The notes beneath the pieces were generated by a model. It saw nothing but the letters and a program-made list of their open reading frames with translations. It made no database searches and was not told where the DNA came from. 64,000 nt of DNA from Deltaproteobacteria bacterium (lineage in GTDB: Bacteria; Desulfobacterota; Dissulfuribacteria; Dissulfuribacterales; QOAL01): positions 1-64,000 of the forward strand of contig JALSNW010000051.1 in assembly GCA_026986785.1 (NCBI GenBank), given 5' to 3'. Made by a program: the position numbers and the translations under genes. Shown in pieces: positions 53,297 to 64,000 of the stretch. Every line of letters starts with the position of its first letter. Position 1 is the stretch's first letter.

Positions 53297-54940
53297 ATGC
53301 AGAAACCATGTTTGGCTAAAAAGAGTCTTCTGGGTTTGGCCGTGGGCTTGGTCTTTCTGTGCATCGGGTGTCTGTCTGCATATGCAGGTGGAGTTTCACC
53401 CAACCAGGAACTTCAAGATCTAAAGGCCCAGGTCAGAATGTTGACGCAGCGGATCAAACAGCTGGAAGCCAGAAAGGCTCCATGCCCTGATACCGCAGCG
53501 TTGGAACAAAAGGTATCGGAACTGGAAAACTGGAAGAAGAATCGTTCCAATTTTTCTGTGCAATGGAAGAATGGCTTTAGGATCAAGTACAAAGATCCCA
53601 AAAGCAACAATGAATACCTCATGAGGCTCAGGGCCGGTATCCAGATGAGGTATACCTATGTCTTTACTGATGACGACATCTCTGGTGTGGATGAAAATTT
53701 CAGCTCTTTCAACATGCGCCGTCTCCGCCTGTTCGTTGACGGTTATGCACCCAACAAAGATTGGAAGTACTTCATGCACATCCAGCTTGAGCCTCAGGGA
53801 AAGGTGAATACACATGATGCCTTCATCGTGTGGCGCCACTACAAGTATGCAAGGGTTCAGTTCGGTCGTATGAAGATCCCTTACTCCATAGAGTACTGGC
53901 AGAGCGGATTTGCCCAGAACGGCGCAGACCGTACCATCTTTACCGGTGATTCTGAGATGGATAAGGACCAGTTTGGAAACCGCACCTATGACATCCCTGG
54001 ATACAACGCAAGGTTGAGGGTTGGCAACAACCTGGATAAGGTCACCGCATTTCCTACGGGTGGTATGCTCCTTTACAGATCCCAGGGTATAAACGTAAAT
54101 GGTGATGTAGACATGTTCGGGCAGAAGCAGTTTCTGTCATACTGGGCAGGTGTCTATAATGGCAGGGACACGAGAGGAACTGCCAATTTCGATGATCAGA
54201 TGCTCTATGTTGGAAGGATAGGCATCAACTTCTTGCCTGGTTCTGATCCAAAAGGTCCAATGGGTTCCAAGGGTTTCAAACACTACTTTCTCCAGGGCGA
54301 CTACGCCTATAATACCAAGCCGTTGGCAGCCTTTATAATCGGTGCCTTCAATTGGAAGAACAAGGTCAAGAACGTCTATAATCCTGTTGGAGCAAGTGGT
54401 ACCTATGGCACCAAGACAGCATTCGCTCATGATATCAACAATTATGGTGGGGATGCAGCACTCCTGTTCAGGTATCTTGGTTTCTCTGCCGATCTGGAAG
54501 CAGGTTGGGAAGAATTCCAGCAGGCCCCGGACAAGAACAACCAGTACAGCTACAACTGGGACCGCTGGGGTGGAAGGGTCAACCTGGGTTACTTCCTGGT
54601 ACCAAAGAAATGGGAAGCTACTGTCAAGTATGCCTATCTGAAGAGACTTGACCAGAACAACCTGGAAAACTCCTTGGCAAGTGGACTTGGTCTGGTAAAG
54701 ATGTCTGAAGATGGTGGATATGCAGTTGAAAAGGATATGCATCAGCTACGTGCTGGCATCAACTACTATCTCCATGGCTTCAATCAGTACATAAGCGCTG
54801 AGGTAGGCTGGTTCCATAGGAATTTCTACGAAATCAGCCAGTCTGAGGCAGATGCCCTTGGATTTACCGGAAAGCTTGCCAAAGATCCCAGTGACCAGGA
54901 CGATATAAGGCTGAGGATACAGTATCAGCATTTCTTCTAA
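53297..54940 (+). CDS. Phosphate-selective-type outer-membrane porin (OprP/OprO family)
   Basis: 547 residues, expected as a trimeric beta-barrel in the outer membrane. A signal peptide spans about 1-30 (hydrophobic LLGLAVGLVFLCIGCLSAYAGG) and contains a Cys of the lipobox-like LCIGC type, which is unusual. A short coiled coil follows (about 38-80, ELQDLKAQVRMLTQRIKQLE), as in periplasmic trimerisation segments. From about 85 come alternating amphipathic strands: the RRLRLFVDGYA and EYWQSGFAQNGADRTIFTGDSEMDKDQFGNRTYDIPGYN region (in part at 230-270) resembles OprP. Its C-terminal residue is Phe, the usual outer-membrane signal. Confidence 0.85.
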   Translation: MQKPCLAKKSLLGLAVGLVFLCIGCLSAYAGGVSPNQELQDLKAQVRMLTQRIKQLEARKAPCPDTAALEQKVSELENWKKNRSNFSVQWKNGFRIKYKDPKSNNEYLMRLRAGIQMRYTYVFTDDDISGVDENFSSFNMRRLRLFVDGYAPNKDWKYFMHIQLEPQGKVNTHDAFIVWRHYKYARVQFGRMKIPYSIEYWQSGFAQNGADRTIFTGDSEMDKDQFGNRTYDIPGYNARLRVGNNLDKVTAFPTGGMLLYRSQGINVNGDVDMFGQKQFLSYWAGVYNGRDTRGTANFDDQMLYVGRIGINFLPGSDPKGPMGSKGFKHYFLQGDYAYNTKPLAAFIIGAFNWKNKVKNVYNPVGASGTYGTKTAFAHDINNYGGDAALLFRYLGFSADLEAGWEEFQQAPDKNNQYSYNWDRWGGRVNLGYFLVPKKWEATVKYAYLKRLDQNNLENSLASGLGLVKMSEDGGYAVEKDMHQLRAGINYYLHGFNQYISAEVGWFHRNFYEISQSEADALGFTGKLAKDPSDQDDIRLRIQYQHFF

Positions 54941-54976
54941 ACACAGGATAGGATCAATAATCATTTAGCAACCGGA

Positions 54977-55005
54977 CCCGGGGCAGACAGCCCCGGGTTT
55001 TTTTT
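54977..55005 (+). terminator. Strong intrinsic terminator after the porin gene
   Basis: CCCGGGGC-AGACA-GCCCCGGG, a perfect 8-bp stem, is followed by eight T. It is 36 bases after the stop. Confidence 0.93.
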
Positions 55006-55019
55006 ATTCTGTTCAACCA

Positions 55020-55048
55020 TTGACATTCCATGCTTTCATTTGTATTTT
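55020..55048 (+). promoter_or_regulatory. Promoter of rplU-rpmA
   Basis: TTGACA (55020-55025), 17 bases, TATTTT (55043-55048). The leader to the rplU ATG at 55140 is about 85 bases, long enough for the feedback regulation known for ribosomal operons. No clear fold was assigned. Confidence 0.55.
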
Positions 55049-55139
55049 TCGCTTTCGTATCCAAAAAACAATCCATGCGATAAATCCAGTTAAGTCCTGG
55101 TTTTGTCGTATTTATCACAAGACTGGAGGAAGTTTTACT

Positions 55140-55451
55140 ATGCAGGCTGTAGTTAAGACCGGGGGAAAACAGTACAAGGTTACCCCTGGCGAGGTTATAC
55201 GTGTGGAAAGGCTTGAGGCTGAGCCAGGAAGTGAAATCGAGCTTTCAGAAGTGCTTATGGTAATAGATGGGGATCAGATGACGGTAGGGCAGCCTGTTTT
55301 GGAAAATGCTGCTGTCAAGGTCAAGATTGTTGAGCATGGCAAGGCCAAAAAGGTGGTGGTCTTCAAGAAGAAGAGGCGTAAGGGCTATAAGGTAAAAAGA
55401 GGTCACAGACAGCATTATTCCACCATAGAGATTCAGGAAGTGATAGTCTAA
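55140..55451 (+). CDS. rplU: 50S ribosomal protein L21
   Basis: 103 residues, the normal length, with [14 protein letters not shown] at the N-terminus and [15 protein letters not shown] at the end. The start is ATG 55140, with GGAGG upstream; a longer upstream reading frame (from 55020) begins inside the promoter and is rejected. It is followed by rpmA as in most bacteria. Confidence 0.97.
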   Translation: MQAVVKTGGKQYKVTPGEVIRVERLEAEPGSEIELSEVLMVIDGDQMTVGQPVLENAAVKVKIVEHGKAKKVVVFKKKRRKGYKVKRGHRQHYSTIEIQEVIV

Positions 55452-55462
55452 GGAGGTTTATC

Positions 55463-55714
55463 ATGGCTCATAAAAAGGCTGGCGGAAGCTCGAAAAACGG
55501 CAGGGACAGTAAAGGACAAAGGCGAGGCGTAAAACGCTACGGTGGACAATGGGTAAAGGCAGGAAACATCCTGGTTCGTCAATTGGGCACCAAGTTTCAT
55601 CCTGGCAAAAATGTCGGTCTTGGTAAAGACTATACCCTGTTTTCCAAGATCGACGGCGTTGTAAGGTTTGAGACAAGGAGGAACAGACAAATAGTGAGTG
55701 TCTATCCTGCTTGA
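55463..55714 (+). CDS. rpmA: 50S ribosomal protein L27
   Basis: 83 residues. [20 protein letters not shown] is the characteristic N-terminus; the tail reaches the peptidyl-transferase centre. [16 protein letters not shown] is the conserved middle. No N-terminal extension needing a protease is seen. Co-transcribed with rplU (11-base gap) and followed by a terminator. Confidence 0.97.
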   Translation: MAHKKAGGSSKNGRDSKGQRRGVKRYGGQWVKAGNILVRQLGTKFHPGKNVGLGKDYTLFSKIDGVVRFETRRNRQIVSVYPA

Positions 55715-55761
55715 TCTAAATCGAAAGCTCTTTTATTATCCGGCCCGCATCAAGGCGTCCC

Positions 55762-55784
55762 AAGCCCAATGTGGGTTTTTTTTT
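55762..55784 (+). terminator. Intrinsic terminator after rpmA
   Basis: AAGCCCA-ATG-TGGGTTT (7 bp, one G-U) runs into a stretch of nine T. It separates the ribosomal genes from obgE. The remaining bases to 55901 are AT-rich with no gene. Confidence 0.7.
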
Positions 55785-55886
55785 GAGAAAAGCACCTTTG
55801 TCTCGCTGGACATCATGTTGTTTGTAAAGTGTTGTGGGGCCAAGTTTCCTGTTTATCTTTTAAAATCAATGATAGTTCCTAATTAA

Positions 55887-56897
<1,011 letters not shown>

Positions 56898-56903
56898 TGG
56901 GAT

Positions 56904-58073
56904 TTGTCTGGAGAAACCATCGAAAATTATGGGGAAACAGCATTGGACGCAGGACGTATCCTTAAAGATGTTGAGAAGGTGGTTATAAAAGTAGGCAGCG
57001 CCGTCTTGACCGATAGCCATGGATTGGATCGTTCCATAGTGTATGATCTTTGTAGCCAGATGGCAGCACTCACACGTGATGGCAGACAGGTGATAATAGT
57101 ATCCTCCGGTGCTGTCTCTGCAGGTATGGGCAAGATGCCGGACAAGGCTTCTCCCCGCACCGTGCCAGAGAAACAGGCCCTTGCAGCCATAGGGCAGGGT
57201 TTGCTCATGCGTATCTACGAAGAGGCATTTGAATCATACGATCTCAAAGTAGCCCAGGTACTCTTGACAAGGGACGGCCTTGTACCAAGGAGGCGTTATG
57301 TAAATGCCAAAAATACCATCAAGACCCTGATGGACTGGCGAGTCATACCAATCATAAATGAGAATGACACAGTAGCAACAGAGGAACTGCAGTTTACGGA
57401 TAACGATGCCCTTTCTGGTCTGGTGGTCAATCTTGCAGAGGCAGATATACTCGTCTGTCTCAGCGATATAGATGGCCTTTATGACAAAGACCCCAGGTAC
57501 TACGAGGATGCGGTCAAAATCGATGTCGTGGAGAGGGTGGACGACAAGGTGTTGGCGAGTGCTGGAGATGAGCCAGGTAGGGCTGGTAGGGGGGGGATGA
57601 AGTCCAAATTGAAGACGGCTCACATGGTTACATCCTGTGGGCTTCCAATGGTGGTAGCTGGCGGCAGGACACCCAAGGTCCTCGAAAGGCTTTTTGCAGG
57701 AGAAAGTCTTGGCACCTTTTTCTTGCCAGGCAGGCACAAGAAGATCTATGGCAGGAGGCCGTGGATTGCATTCGCCCTTGAAAGAAAGGGGGCTGTCAGG
57801 ATAGATCCAGGGGCTGTCACTGCACTGATCGAGAATGGCAGAAGCCTGCTCCCAGTTGGTGTTACAGAGGTTTCAGGGCAATTCGAGCAAGGTGATTGTA
57901 TTGTTTGCAAGGACATGTATGGGAGAGAGGTGGCCATAGGCCTTACAAATTATTCAGCTGAAGAGTTGAGAAAGATAACAGGATGTCAGAGCTCGGATAT
58001 CGGTAGTCTTATAGATAGGGATTCATTGAAGGAAGAGGTTATTCATAGGGACAATATGATAACGCTCAAATAG
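56904..58073 (+). CDS. proB: Glutamate 5-kinase
   Basis: The first step of proline synthesis. 389 residues: an amino-acid kinase domain (about 1-275; VVIKVGSAVLTDSHG, VSSGAVSAGM, INENDTVATEEL, GRGGMKSKLKTAH) and a C-terminal PUA domain (about 295-375; KGAVRIDPGAVTALIENGRSLLPVGV). The proposed start is a TTG (56904), seven bases after the obgE stop; no better-placed ATG exists upstream of the kinase core. Probably co-transcribed with obgE. Confidence 0.95.
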   Translation: MSGETIENYGETALDAGRILKDVEKVVIKVGSAVLTDSHGLDRSIVYDLCSQMAALTRDGRQVIIVSSGAVSAGMGKMPDKASPRTVPEKQALAAIGQGLLMRIYEEAFESYDLKVAQVLLTRDGLVPRRRYVNAKNTIKTLMDWRVIPIINENDTVATEELQFTDNDALSGLVVNLAEADILVCLSDIDGLYDKDPRYYEDAVKIDVVERVDDKVLASAGDEPGRAGRGGMKSKLKTAHMVTSCGLPMVVAGGRTPKVLERLFAGESLGTFFLPGRHKKIYGRRPWIAFALERKGAVRIDPGAVTALIENGRSLLPVGVTEVSGQFEQGDCIVCKDMYGREVAIGLTNYSAEELRKITGCQSSDIGSLIDRDSLKEEVIHRDNMITLK

Positions 58074-58157
58074 TTGGCATACGAAAGAAATGAGTCTTGG
58101 GGTAGATACTTAAATCGTCATAGCATAACAAAAGCGCTCTGGCAGATCGCCATGAAA

Positions 58158-58186
58158 AAGGGGCTGCCACAAGGGCAGCCCCTTTT
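58158..58186. terminator. Bidirectional terminator between proB and glnA
   Basis: GGGGCTGCC-ACAAG-GGCAGCCCC, 9 bp, flanked by AAAAA on the left and TTTT on the right. It lies between convergent genes and serves both. Confidence 0.88.
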
Positions 58187-58212
58187 GATATCATATCTTG
58201 GTTCAGGATTTA

Positions 58213-59625
58213 TTAAATATCATAATAGAGATAGAATTCATATGGATGCGGACGGAGTTTGACTTCATTCACTTCGTTTTCAGTCTTGTATTCCAGCCAC
58301 ATGTCGATCACATCCTGGGTGAATACGTCTCCCTTTAGCAGGAATTCGTGGTCCTCTCTCAGGGCATCGAGAGCCTCTTCGAGTGAGCCTGGTGCCGATG
58401 GAATGTTTGCAAGCTCTTCTGGTGGCAGATCGTAGATGTTCTTGTCAAGGGGCTCACCGGGATCGATCTTGTTCTCTATGCCGTCAAGTACTGCCATCAA
58501 CATTGCTGAGAAGGCCAAATATCCATTACAAGATGGATCTGGGGTGCGGAATTCGATCCTCTTTGCCTTCGGATTGGCAGAGTACATGGGCAATCTTATG
58601 GCTGCACTCCTGTTCCTGCTGGAGTATGCGAGATTGACAGGTGCCTCGAAGCCCGGGACCAGCCTCTTGTAGGAATTGGTGGAAGGATTTGTGAATGCGC
58701 AAAGGGCGCGGCAATGTTTCAGGATACCACCTATTGCATACATGGCCATCTCTGACATCCCGCCATACTTGTCACCTGCAAACATGGGCTGGCCATCCTT
58801 CCAGATACTTATGTGGGTGTGCATCCCTGTACCGTTGTCTCCAAAAAGGGGCTTTGGCATGAAAGTAAGGGTCATGCCATGTTTTACGGCAACATTTTTT
58901 AATACGTATTTGAACCACATGAGCTGGTCACCCATCTTGAGGAGGGGCTTGAAACGCATGTCTATTTCTGCTTGGCCGGCAGTAGCCACTTCGTGGTGTT
59001 GGCACTCGGTATCTATGCCAAGGCTCTCCAGGGTGAGAAGCATCTCTGTACGGACATCCTGAAGTTTATCCGTGGGAGGAACAGGGAAGTAACCCTCCTT
59101 GTGACGGGGTTTATAGCCAAGGTTGGGGCATTCATCTCTACCTGAATTCCAGATACCTTCAATGGAATCCACTTCATAGAAACAGCCATTTGAGGCGTTG
59201 TCGAAGCGGATATCGTCGAATATGAAAAATTCTGCCTCAGGTCCAAAATAGGCTGTATCCCCGTGGCCTGTGCTCTTGAGATATGCCTCGGCCTTCTTTG
59301 CGATGTTTCTGGGGTCTCTGCTATAGGCCTCTCTGGTGACAGGATCAACTATGTCACCGATGAGTACAAGTGTAGGCTCTTCAAAAAATGGGTCTATCTG
59401 GGCAGTCGAGGCATCGGGAACCACGAGCATGTCACTGGCATGGATGGGCTGCCAGCCCCTGATACTCGAGCCATCGAAACCAAAACCATCTTCAAAGGAA
59501 CCTTCATTCAGCTCAGTTGAAGGCACAGTGAAATGCTGCCATACTCCAGGAAAATCCAGAAATCTCAGATCGACAACCTTAATGTCTTTTTCCTTGATGA
59601 GATCTAAAACATCTTTTGGGGTCAT
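58213..59625 (-). CDS. glnA: Glutamine synthetase, type I
   Basis: The main ammonia-assimilating enzyme. 470 residues, with the N-terminal [22 protein letters not shown], a glycine-rich DGSSIRGW near 52, and [12 protein letters not shown] for the ATP/metal site. The adenylylation Tyr is kept in NIYDLPPEE (near 400), so GlnE-type control is possible, although glnE is not in the window. It is the final gene of the amtB-glnB-glnD-glnA series, 75 bases after glnD, and could have its own promoter in that gap. Confidence 0.97.
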   Translation of the reverse strand: MTPKDVLDLIKEKDIKVVDLRFLDFPGVWQHFTVPSTELNEGSFEDGFGFDGSSIRGWQPIHASDMLVVPDASTAQIDPFFEEPTLVLIGDIVDPVTREAYSRDPRNIAKKAEAYLKSTGHGDTAYFGPEAEFFIFDDIRFDNASNGCFYEVDSIEGIWNSGRDECPNLGYKPRHKEGYFPVPPTDKLQDVRTEMLLTLESLGIDTECQHHEVATAGQAEIDMRFKPLLKMGDQLMWFKYVLKNVAVKHGMTLTFMPKPLFGDNGTGMHTHISIWKDGQPMFAGDKYGGMSEMAMYAIGGILKHCRALCAFTNPSTNSYKRLVPGFEAPVNLAYSSRNRSAAIRLPMYSANPKAKRIEFRTPDPSCNGYLAFSAMLMAVLDGIENKIDPGEPLDKNIYDLPPEELANIPSAPGSLEEALDALREDHEFLLKGDVFTQDVIDMWLEYKTENEVNEVKLRPHPYEFYLYYDI

Positions 59626-59700
59626 AAAATACTCCTCCTTTTACAATTAAAATAGATTGGTTCCTTTTATCATAGAAAAGGACAAAAAAACATATTTTTT

Positions 59701-62259
59701 CTAAATCAAACACGTCCTTGCAGAGTACAAAAGGGCATCCTTCACCTCTTTCGTAAATTCTCCGTCTTCAAGTCGTTCTCCAAGGCTGTCCAATACGTAG
59801 AATACGTCGACTACCTGGTCGCCGCTGCTGCCTATCTTTGCCTTGTGAATGTTGATATCGAATTCTGCCAAGGTCTTTGTGACATTGTACAAGAGCCATG
59901 GTGAATCCTGTGAATAGGTCTCTATTATTGTGTAAAAATCGGATTGTTCATTGTCTATGACCACCTTGGGTTGAGGCATGATGGAGACCTTGTGTGGCTG
60001 GCCCGAGATGCCTGAAAATTTGGCAGCCAGCCTATGGGACAGGCTCAATCTGTTTTGCAGCGCCTTTTTGAGGTCTGTCTCTATCTGTGCCCAATCAACG
60101 TCTTGGAACGCCTTTTCTATATTCGTCCCTACGTCGAGGACATCGACTACTGTGCGGTCTTTAAGTGTGAATATCTGGGCCTGGAGTATTGACAGGTTAT
60201 GAAGGGCAAAGACCCCGCATATCTTGGATAGTAGCCCGGTCCGGTCCATGCTCATCAAGAGAATGGACCAGTAGTTGCCCCTATCCTCTGGAAGGAGAAT
60301 GACCTTGTCCTTGGATAGCTGTTTTTTTAATTCAAGGTGTTGTACTATTGCATCGGGGGTGAAGCTTAAGAGGTAGTCCTCTGGCATATTCTCTAACTGG
60401 GGCTTTTTGTCTTGACCAATGATCTCGGCTACCTTCTCCTTCATCCATTCGACTGCAGCTATACGGTTTGGATCGATCAGTTCATGTTGTTCCAGGAGAT
60501 GAGCTGTTTTGTGATAAAACTCCAGTACGAGGGCCTGTTTCCACTCGGTCCATACGTCTGGCCCTGTGGCCAGGGAATCGGCAATTGTGATGAGATAGAG
60601 CATCTTGAGCCTATCTATGGTCTTTATGTGTCGTGCGAATTTCAGTATGAGGGTTTCGTCTTCCAGGTCCCGCCTCGTGGCATTGTCGATCAAGAAGAGA
60701 TGATTGGTCACGAGAAAGCCCAATTCTTCAGACTGTTCCTTGGTCAGGGACAACCTGTTGGCGATGGTTCCTACGATTTCTCCCCCCTTTTTCGCATGCC
60801 GTCCCCCGAGCCCCTTACCGATATCGTGTAGAAATGCGGCCAGGAACAAGATTCCTTCATCTTTGATGCTGGAAAAGATGTCTCTATATTTTCCCTTGAG
60901 ACGGTTCAGTTGGACTACTGTCTCCACCAGGTGTCTGTCGACTGTGTTGACATGATATACATCATGCAGGGCCAGGGCTTGAAGGTGCTGGAATTCTGGG
61001 AGGTAGAAGCCCATTAGACCAGTGTCCAACATCTGTAACAGTGTCTTGGGATCATGGGAATTCTTCAGTATCTCCAAGAAGTATTTCTTACATCTCTTGG
61101 AAGTCCTCAATTTTTCAGGTAGCCTTTCAAGCAGGCTGGAGATGAGTTTTCTGGATCGGTAGTGGAGAGGGAGTCCCTGTTTTGCCGAAATAGAAAATGC
61201 CTTGAATATCAAATATGGTTTCTGTAGCAGGAGTTCTCCATCCCTCAAAAGGATCTTGTCATCAAGGAGCTCTATGCCTGGCACGATCTTTTGGGCCTTG
61301 CCCTTGACAGCCCTTGGGTTGATAATTTCATCCACATGTTCGAAAAACAGATCAGATGCCACTGCCACCCTTTGGAGATCGGTATGGACCCTTTTCATAA
61401 ATTTTTCCACTCCAAGGGCCTGTTTAGAATCATAAAGTCTCAGATTCTTGGCGATCTCTTCTTGGTATTCGAAAAAAAGCCTGTCATTTTTTCTGCCACT
61501 GGCATAGTGGAGCCTGTTTCGGATGACAATGAGGTCATCCTTTGATTCCTCGAGATTGGAATATTCCTTCTTGTCCAGGAGACCTGCTTCGAGAAAACCA
61601 CTGGCCGTACCAATTCCAAAGAGTACCCGGCCAGTCCAAAACATTGCCTGGAGATCTCGTAGCCCTCCCCTGCTTTCCTTTATATTGGGCTCGAGCAGGT
61701 AGGTGTGATCGCCAAATCTGCGGTGTCTTTCCAGACGATGGGCCATCATATCCAACACAAAGCCCTTCCTGCTTCCCTTGTCGAAGCTTTCCCAGAATGC
61801 ATTTGACAAATCTGTAAAGAGCCTTTTGTCTCCACAGATCAGCCGGGCATCCAGCAGGGCCACATGGAAGAAAAAGTCTTTTTTCATGTCTTCAAGGCAG
61901 GCCTCAATGGTTCGAACGCCATGGCCCACCTCTAGCCCCGCGTCCCACAATGGGTAGAAAACGGCATCTGTGACCTGCTCCACCAGGTCAGAGGTGTTTT
62001 TTTCATACAATAGTAGAAGGTCTATGTCGGAAAAGGGAAATAGCTCCTTTCTACCATATCCCCCGAGGGCAACGAGTGCTATGCCTGAGGGTTTCTTACC
62101 CATGGAATTGAAAAGGCGCTGGGAAATGAATTCGTCCATGAGGGATGAATGGTGTGTCAGCAGTTCTCTCCCAGATAGGCCTTGTTCCCAAAGGGCGGCA
62201 AGCGCCTGCCTTGGGGACAAAAACTTGATTAGTTCCTTTTCCGCTGCAGCAGTTTCCAA
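59701..62259 (-). CDS. glnD: Bifunctional [PII] uridylyltransferase / uridylyl-removing enzyme
   Basis: The glutamine sensor: uridylylates PII when nitrogen is short and removes UMP when it is plentiful. 852 residues. It has an N-terminal nucleotidyltransferase domain with GGYGRKELFPFSDIDLLLLY, then a GlnD helical domain, an HD hydrolase (FLHDIGKGLGGRHAKKG near 475) and two C-terminal ACT domains (YWSILLMSMDRTGLLSKICGVF near 668, and near 785) that bind glutamine. Its target GlnB is encoded just upstream. Confidence 0.96.
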   Translation of the reverse strand: METAAAEKELIKFLSPRQALAALWEQGLSGRELLTHHSSLMDEFISQRLFNSMGKKPSGIALVALGGYGRKELFPFSDIDLLLLYEKNTSDLVEQVTDAVFYPLWDAGLEVGHGVRTIEACLEDMKKDFFFHVALLDARLICGDKRLFTDLSNAFWESFDKGSRKGFVLDMMAHRLERHRRFGDHTYLLEPNIKESRGGLRDLQAMFWTGRVLFGIGTASGFLEAGLLDKKEYSNLEESKDDLIVIRNRLHYASGRKNDRLFFEYQEEIAKNLRLYDSKQALGVEKFMKRVHTDLQRVAVASDLFFEHVDEIINPRAVKGKAQKIVPGIELLDDKILLRDGELLLQKPYLIFKAFSISAKQGLPLHYRSRKLISSLLERLPEKLRTSKRCKKYFLEILKNSHDPKTLLQMLDTGLMGFYLPEFQHLQALALHDVYHVNTVDRHLVETVVQLNRLKGKYRDIFSSIKDEGILFLAAFLHDIGKGLGGRHAKKGGEIVGTIANRLSLTKEQSEELGFLVTNHLFLIDNATRRDLEDETLILKFARHIKTIDRLKMLYLITIADSLATGPDVWTEWKQALVLEFYHKTAHLLEQHELIDPNRIAAVEWMKEKVAEIIGQDKKPQLENMPEDYLLSFTPDAIVQHLELKKQLSKDKVILLPEDRGNYWSILLMSMDRTGLLSKICGVFALHNLSILQAQIFTLKDRTVVDVLDVGTNIEKAFQDVDWAQIETDLKKALQNRLSLSHRLAAKFSGISGQPHKVSIMPQPKVVIDNEQSDFYTIIETYSQDSPWLLYNVTKTLAEFDINIHKAKIGSSGDQVVDVFYVLDSLGERLEDGEFTKEVKDALLYSARTCLI

Positions 62260-62292
62260 TTCTTTCGGGTCTATAGAGACATGTTACGATTG

Positions 62293-62634
<342 letters not shown>

Positions 62635-62643
62635 TTACCTCCA

Positions 62644-63861
62644 TTATTGAGTATATCCAATTTCACTATGCTGGGTAAGATCCAGCCCTGTGATTTCATC
62701 CTCCTCACTTACCCTAAGACCTATTACCATGTCCACTATTTTCAATATCACAAGGCTCACTATAAATGAATAGGCAATGGATGCCCCAGCACCTATGGCC
62801 TGAATCACGAACTGATGTGGGTTGCCAAAAAACAGTCCGTTAGCCCCATCTGGATTCCAGTAGGTAGAGGCGAACAGCCCTGTAGCCAAGGCCCCCCATA
62901 GTCCTCCTACCCCATGGACCCCTACCACGTCCAAGGCATCGTCATAGCCCAACCTGTTTTTCATGAGTACTGCAAGGTAGCACAGGCTGCCTGCAAGGAG
63001 GCCTATTATGATTGCAGATAGAGGCCCTACGAATCCAGCAGCCGGGGTGATTGCTACGAGGCCTGCCAATGCGCCAGAGGCTGCACCCAGGGTGGTGGGT
63101 TTGCCCTGGACCTTCCATTCTGTCACCACCCAGGACAGAAGCCCTGCTCCTGTGGCGATCTGGGTGGTAAAAAAGGCCAGGACAGCCACAGAGCTTGCAG
63201 AAAGGGCACTTCCTGCATTGAAACCGAACCAGCCAAACCAAAGGATGCCTGCACCCAGGATAGTCATTGGAAGGTTGTGGGGATGAAATGGCTCTCGGCC
63301 CCAACCTTTGCGTTTTCCAAGAACGAGTGCTGCTGCGAGTGCTGCACATGCTGAATTTATATGAATGACTGTTCCCCCTGCAAAATCAAGGGCATGGAGT
63401 TTCCCAAGCCATCCACCGGCGCCCCAGACCCAGTGGCATATAGGCATGTAGACAAAGGTGCTCCAGAGGATGGTAAAGAGAACGAATGCGGTAAATTTCA
63501 TCCTCTCTGCATAGGCACCGGTGATCAAGGCCGGGGTGATTATGGCAAACATCAATTGAAAGGCGCAAAATAGCAGGTCGGGAATGCTGTCTGCATAAGG
63601 GCCTGGCTGTAGCCCAACACCCTTTAGTCCCATCCACTGAAGGCTACCGATGAAGCCCCCCATGTCTGGTCCAAAGGCCAATGAATAGCCATAACCTATC
63701 CATATGATAGAGACTATGCCGAGACAGGCAAAGCTCTGCATTATAGTGGCAAGCACATTTTTTTGACGTACGAGGCCACCGTAGAACAAGGCAAGTCCTG
63801 GTGTCATCAGCATCACCAAGGCCGTGGCTATCAACATGAAGGCAGTATCCCCTGTATTCAT
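62644..63861 (-). CDS. amtB: Ammonium transporter AmtB
   Basis: 405 residues with about 11 hydrophobic membrane segments. N-terminal DTAFMLIATALVMLMTPGLALFYGGLVRQKNVL is the family signature (in part at 5-37). The channel motif WGAGGWLG, HINSACAALAAALVLGKR and DALDVVGVHGVGGLWGALATG, with the twin conserved His, are present. The C-terminal tail contacts PII (GLDLTQHSEIGYTQ). An upstream second copy has the same tail. No signal peptide is obvious, unlike E. coli AmtB. Confidence 0.96.
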   Translation of the reverse strand: MNTGDTAFMLIATALVMLMTPGLALFYGGLVRQKNVLATIMQSFACLGIVSIIWIGYGYSLAFGPDMGGFIGSLQWMGLKGVGLQPGPYADSIPDLLFCAFQLMFAIITPALITGAYAERMKFTAFVLFTILWSTFVYMPICHWVWGAGGWLGKLHALDFAGGTVIHINSACAALAAALVLGKRKGWGREPFHPHNLPMTILGAGILWFGWFGFNAGSALSASSVAVLAFFTTQIATGAGLLSWVVTEWKVQGKPTTLGAASGALAGLVAITPAAGFVGPLSAIIIGLLAGSLCYLAVLMKNRLGYDDALDVVGVHGVGGLWGALATGLFASTYWNPDGANGLFFGNPHQFVIQAIGAGASIAYSFIVSLVILKIVDMVIGLRVSEEDEITGLDLTQHSEIGYTQ

Positions 63862-63900
63862 GATCTCAAAACTCCTTTTATTTGGATTGATTCGGTATAT

Positions 63901-64000
63901 CTAATCGTTATACGCTGTTTCACTGTGCTGTGTGAGATCCAGGCCTTGGACTTCGTCTTCAAGGGGTACCCGTAGGCCAAAGATTGCATTGACAATCTTG
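63901..64000 (-). CDS. Second ammonium transporter, C-terminal end only
   Basis: The last 32 residues of a further transporter enter from the window edge (stop TAG, 63901-63903). The tail reads GLRVPLEDEVQGLDLTQHSE, nearly the same as that of the complete amtB (GLRVSEEDEITGLDLTQHSE). So two amtB genes stand in tandem, 39 bases apart. The rest of the gene lies beyond 64000. Confidence 0.85.
   Translation of the reverse strand, partial: KIVNAIFGLRVPLEDEVQGLDLTQHSETAYND

Noticed and set aside
55020-55139. 40-residue N-terminal extension of L21
   Set aside because: It begins within the promoter, and the normal L21 N-terminus with its own ribosome site begins at 55140.

Overview
The window reads as a chromosome segment of an anaerobic, Gram-negative, flagellated bacterium that fixes CO2 by the Wood-Ljungdahl (reductive acetyl-CoA) pathway and inserts selenocysteine at UGA. 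Gram-negative markers are a heptose isomerase (gmhA), a phosphate-selective-type porin and a periplasmic di-heme peroxidase. Gene content and Hdr/Mvh architecture fit Desulfobacterota (the former Deltaproteobacteria), for example a sulfate-reducing or sulfur-disproportionating autotroph. That placement is inference from gene content, not a database match.

Layout. 1-7.9 kb is housekeeping: a partial glnS, uvrB, a SAM methyltransferase, an unrecognised gene, rpsA, sppA and an IHF/HU gene. 8.2-10.2 kb holds a di-heme cytochrome c peroxidase behind a palindrome-rich leader, then a convergent Sua5/YciO gene. 10.4-32.9 kb is the centrepiece, a nearly uninterrupted Wood-Ljungdahl cluster: fhs, folD, cooS, hdrA, mvhD, hdrC, a second mvhD, metV, a metF-acsD fusion, acsB, acsC, acsE and a giant fdhA. 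fhs has its own terminator, so folD to fdhA (about 20 kb) looks like a separate unit with a promoter and an adjoining 17-bp palindrome at 12.39-12.44 kb. 33-43 kb holds hslVU, argB, a PstS-like protein, a Crp/Fnr regulator, a CorA transporter, an unknown gene, phoH, a ybeY-pdxJ fusion and acpS. 43-47.2 kb is fliK-flgD-flgE on the minus strand behind a sigma-54-type promoter. 47.4-58 kb holds gmhA, a deoxyhypusine-synthase-like gene, a zinc ribbon, hemC, cobA/hemD, a soluble histidine kinase, a porin, rplU-rpmA, obg and proB. 58.2-64 kb is a minus-strand nitrogen operon: amtB2 (partial), amtB, glnB, glnD, glnA.

How the genes work together. Fdh reduces CO2 to formate; Fhs and FolD carry it to methylene-THF; MetF/MetV reduce it to methyl-THF, with HdrA-MvhD-HdrC as the likely electron partner; AcsE moves the methyl group to the corrinoid protein AcsC/AcsD; CooS and AcsB make CO and then acetyl-CoA. 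Three genes (hdrA, mvhD, fdhA) have an in-frame TGA at the conserved Cys/Sec position, each followed at the right distance by a bacterial SECIS-type hairpin with GU in its loop. They should be annotated as intact selenoprotein genes, not broken ones.

The most unusual object is one 1074-residue protein that joins methylene-THF reductase (MetF) to the small corrinoid Fe-S subunit (AcsD) through a coiled coil, Pro-rich segments and two TPR-like repeats. It covalently links the last step of the methyl branch to the methyl carrier. No CRISPR array, insertion sequence, phage gene, rRNA or tRNA was recognised.
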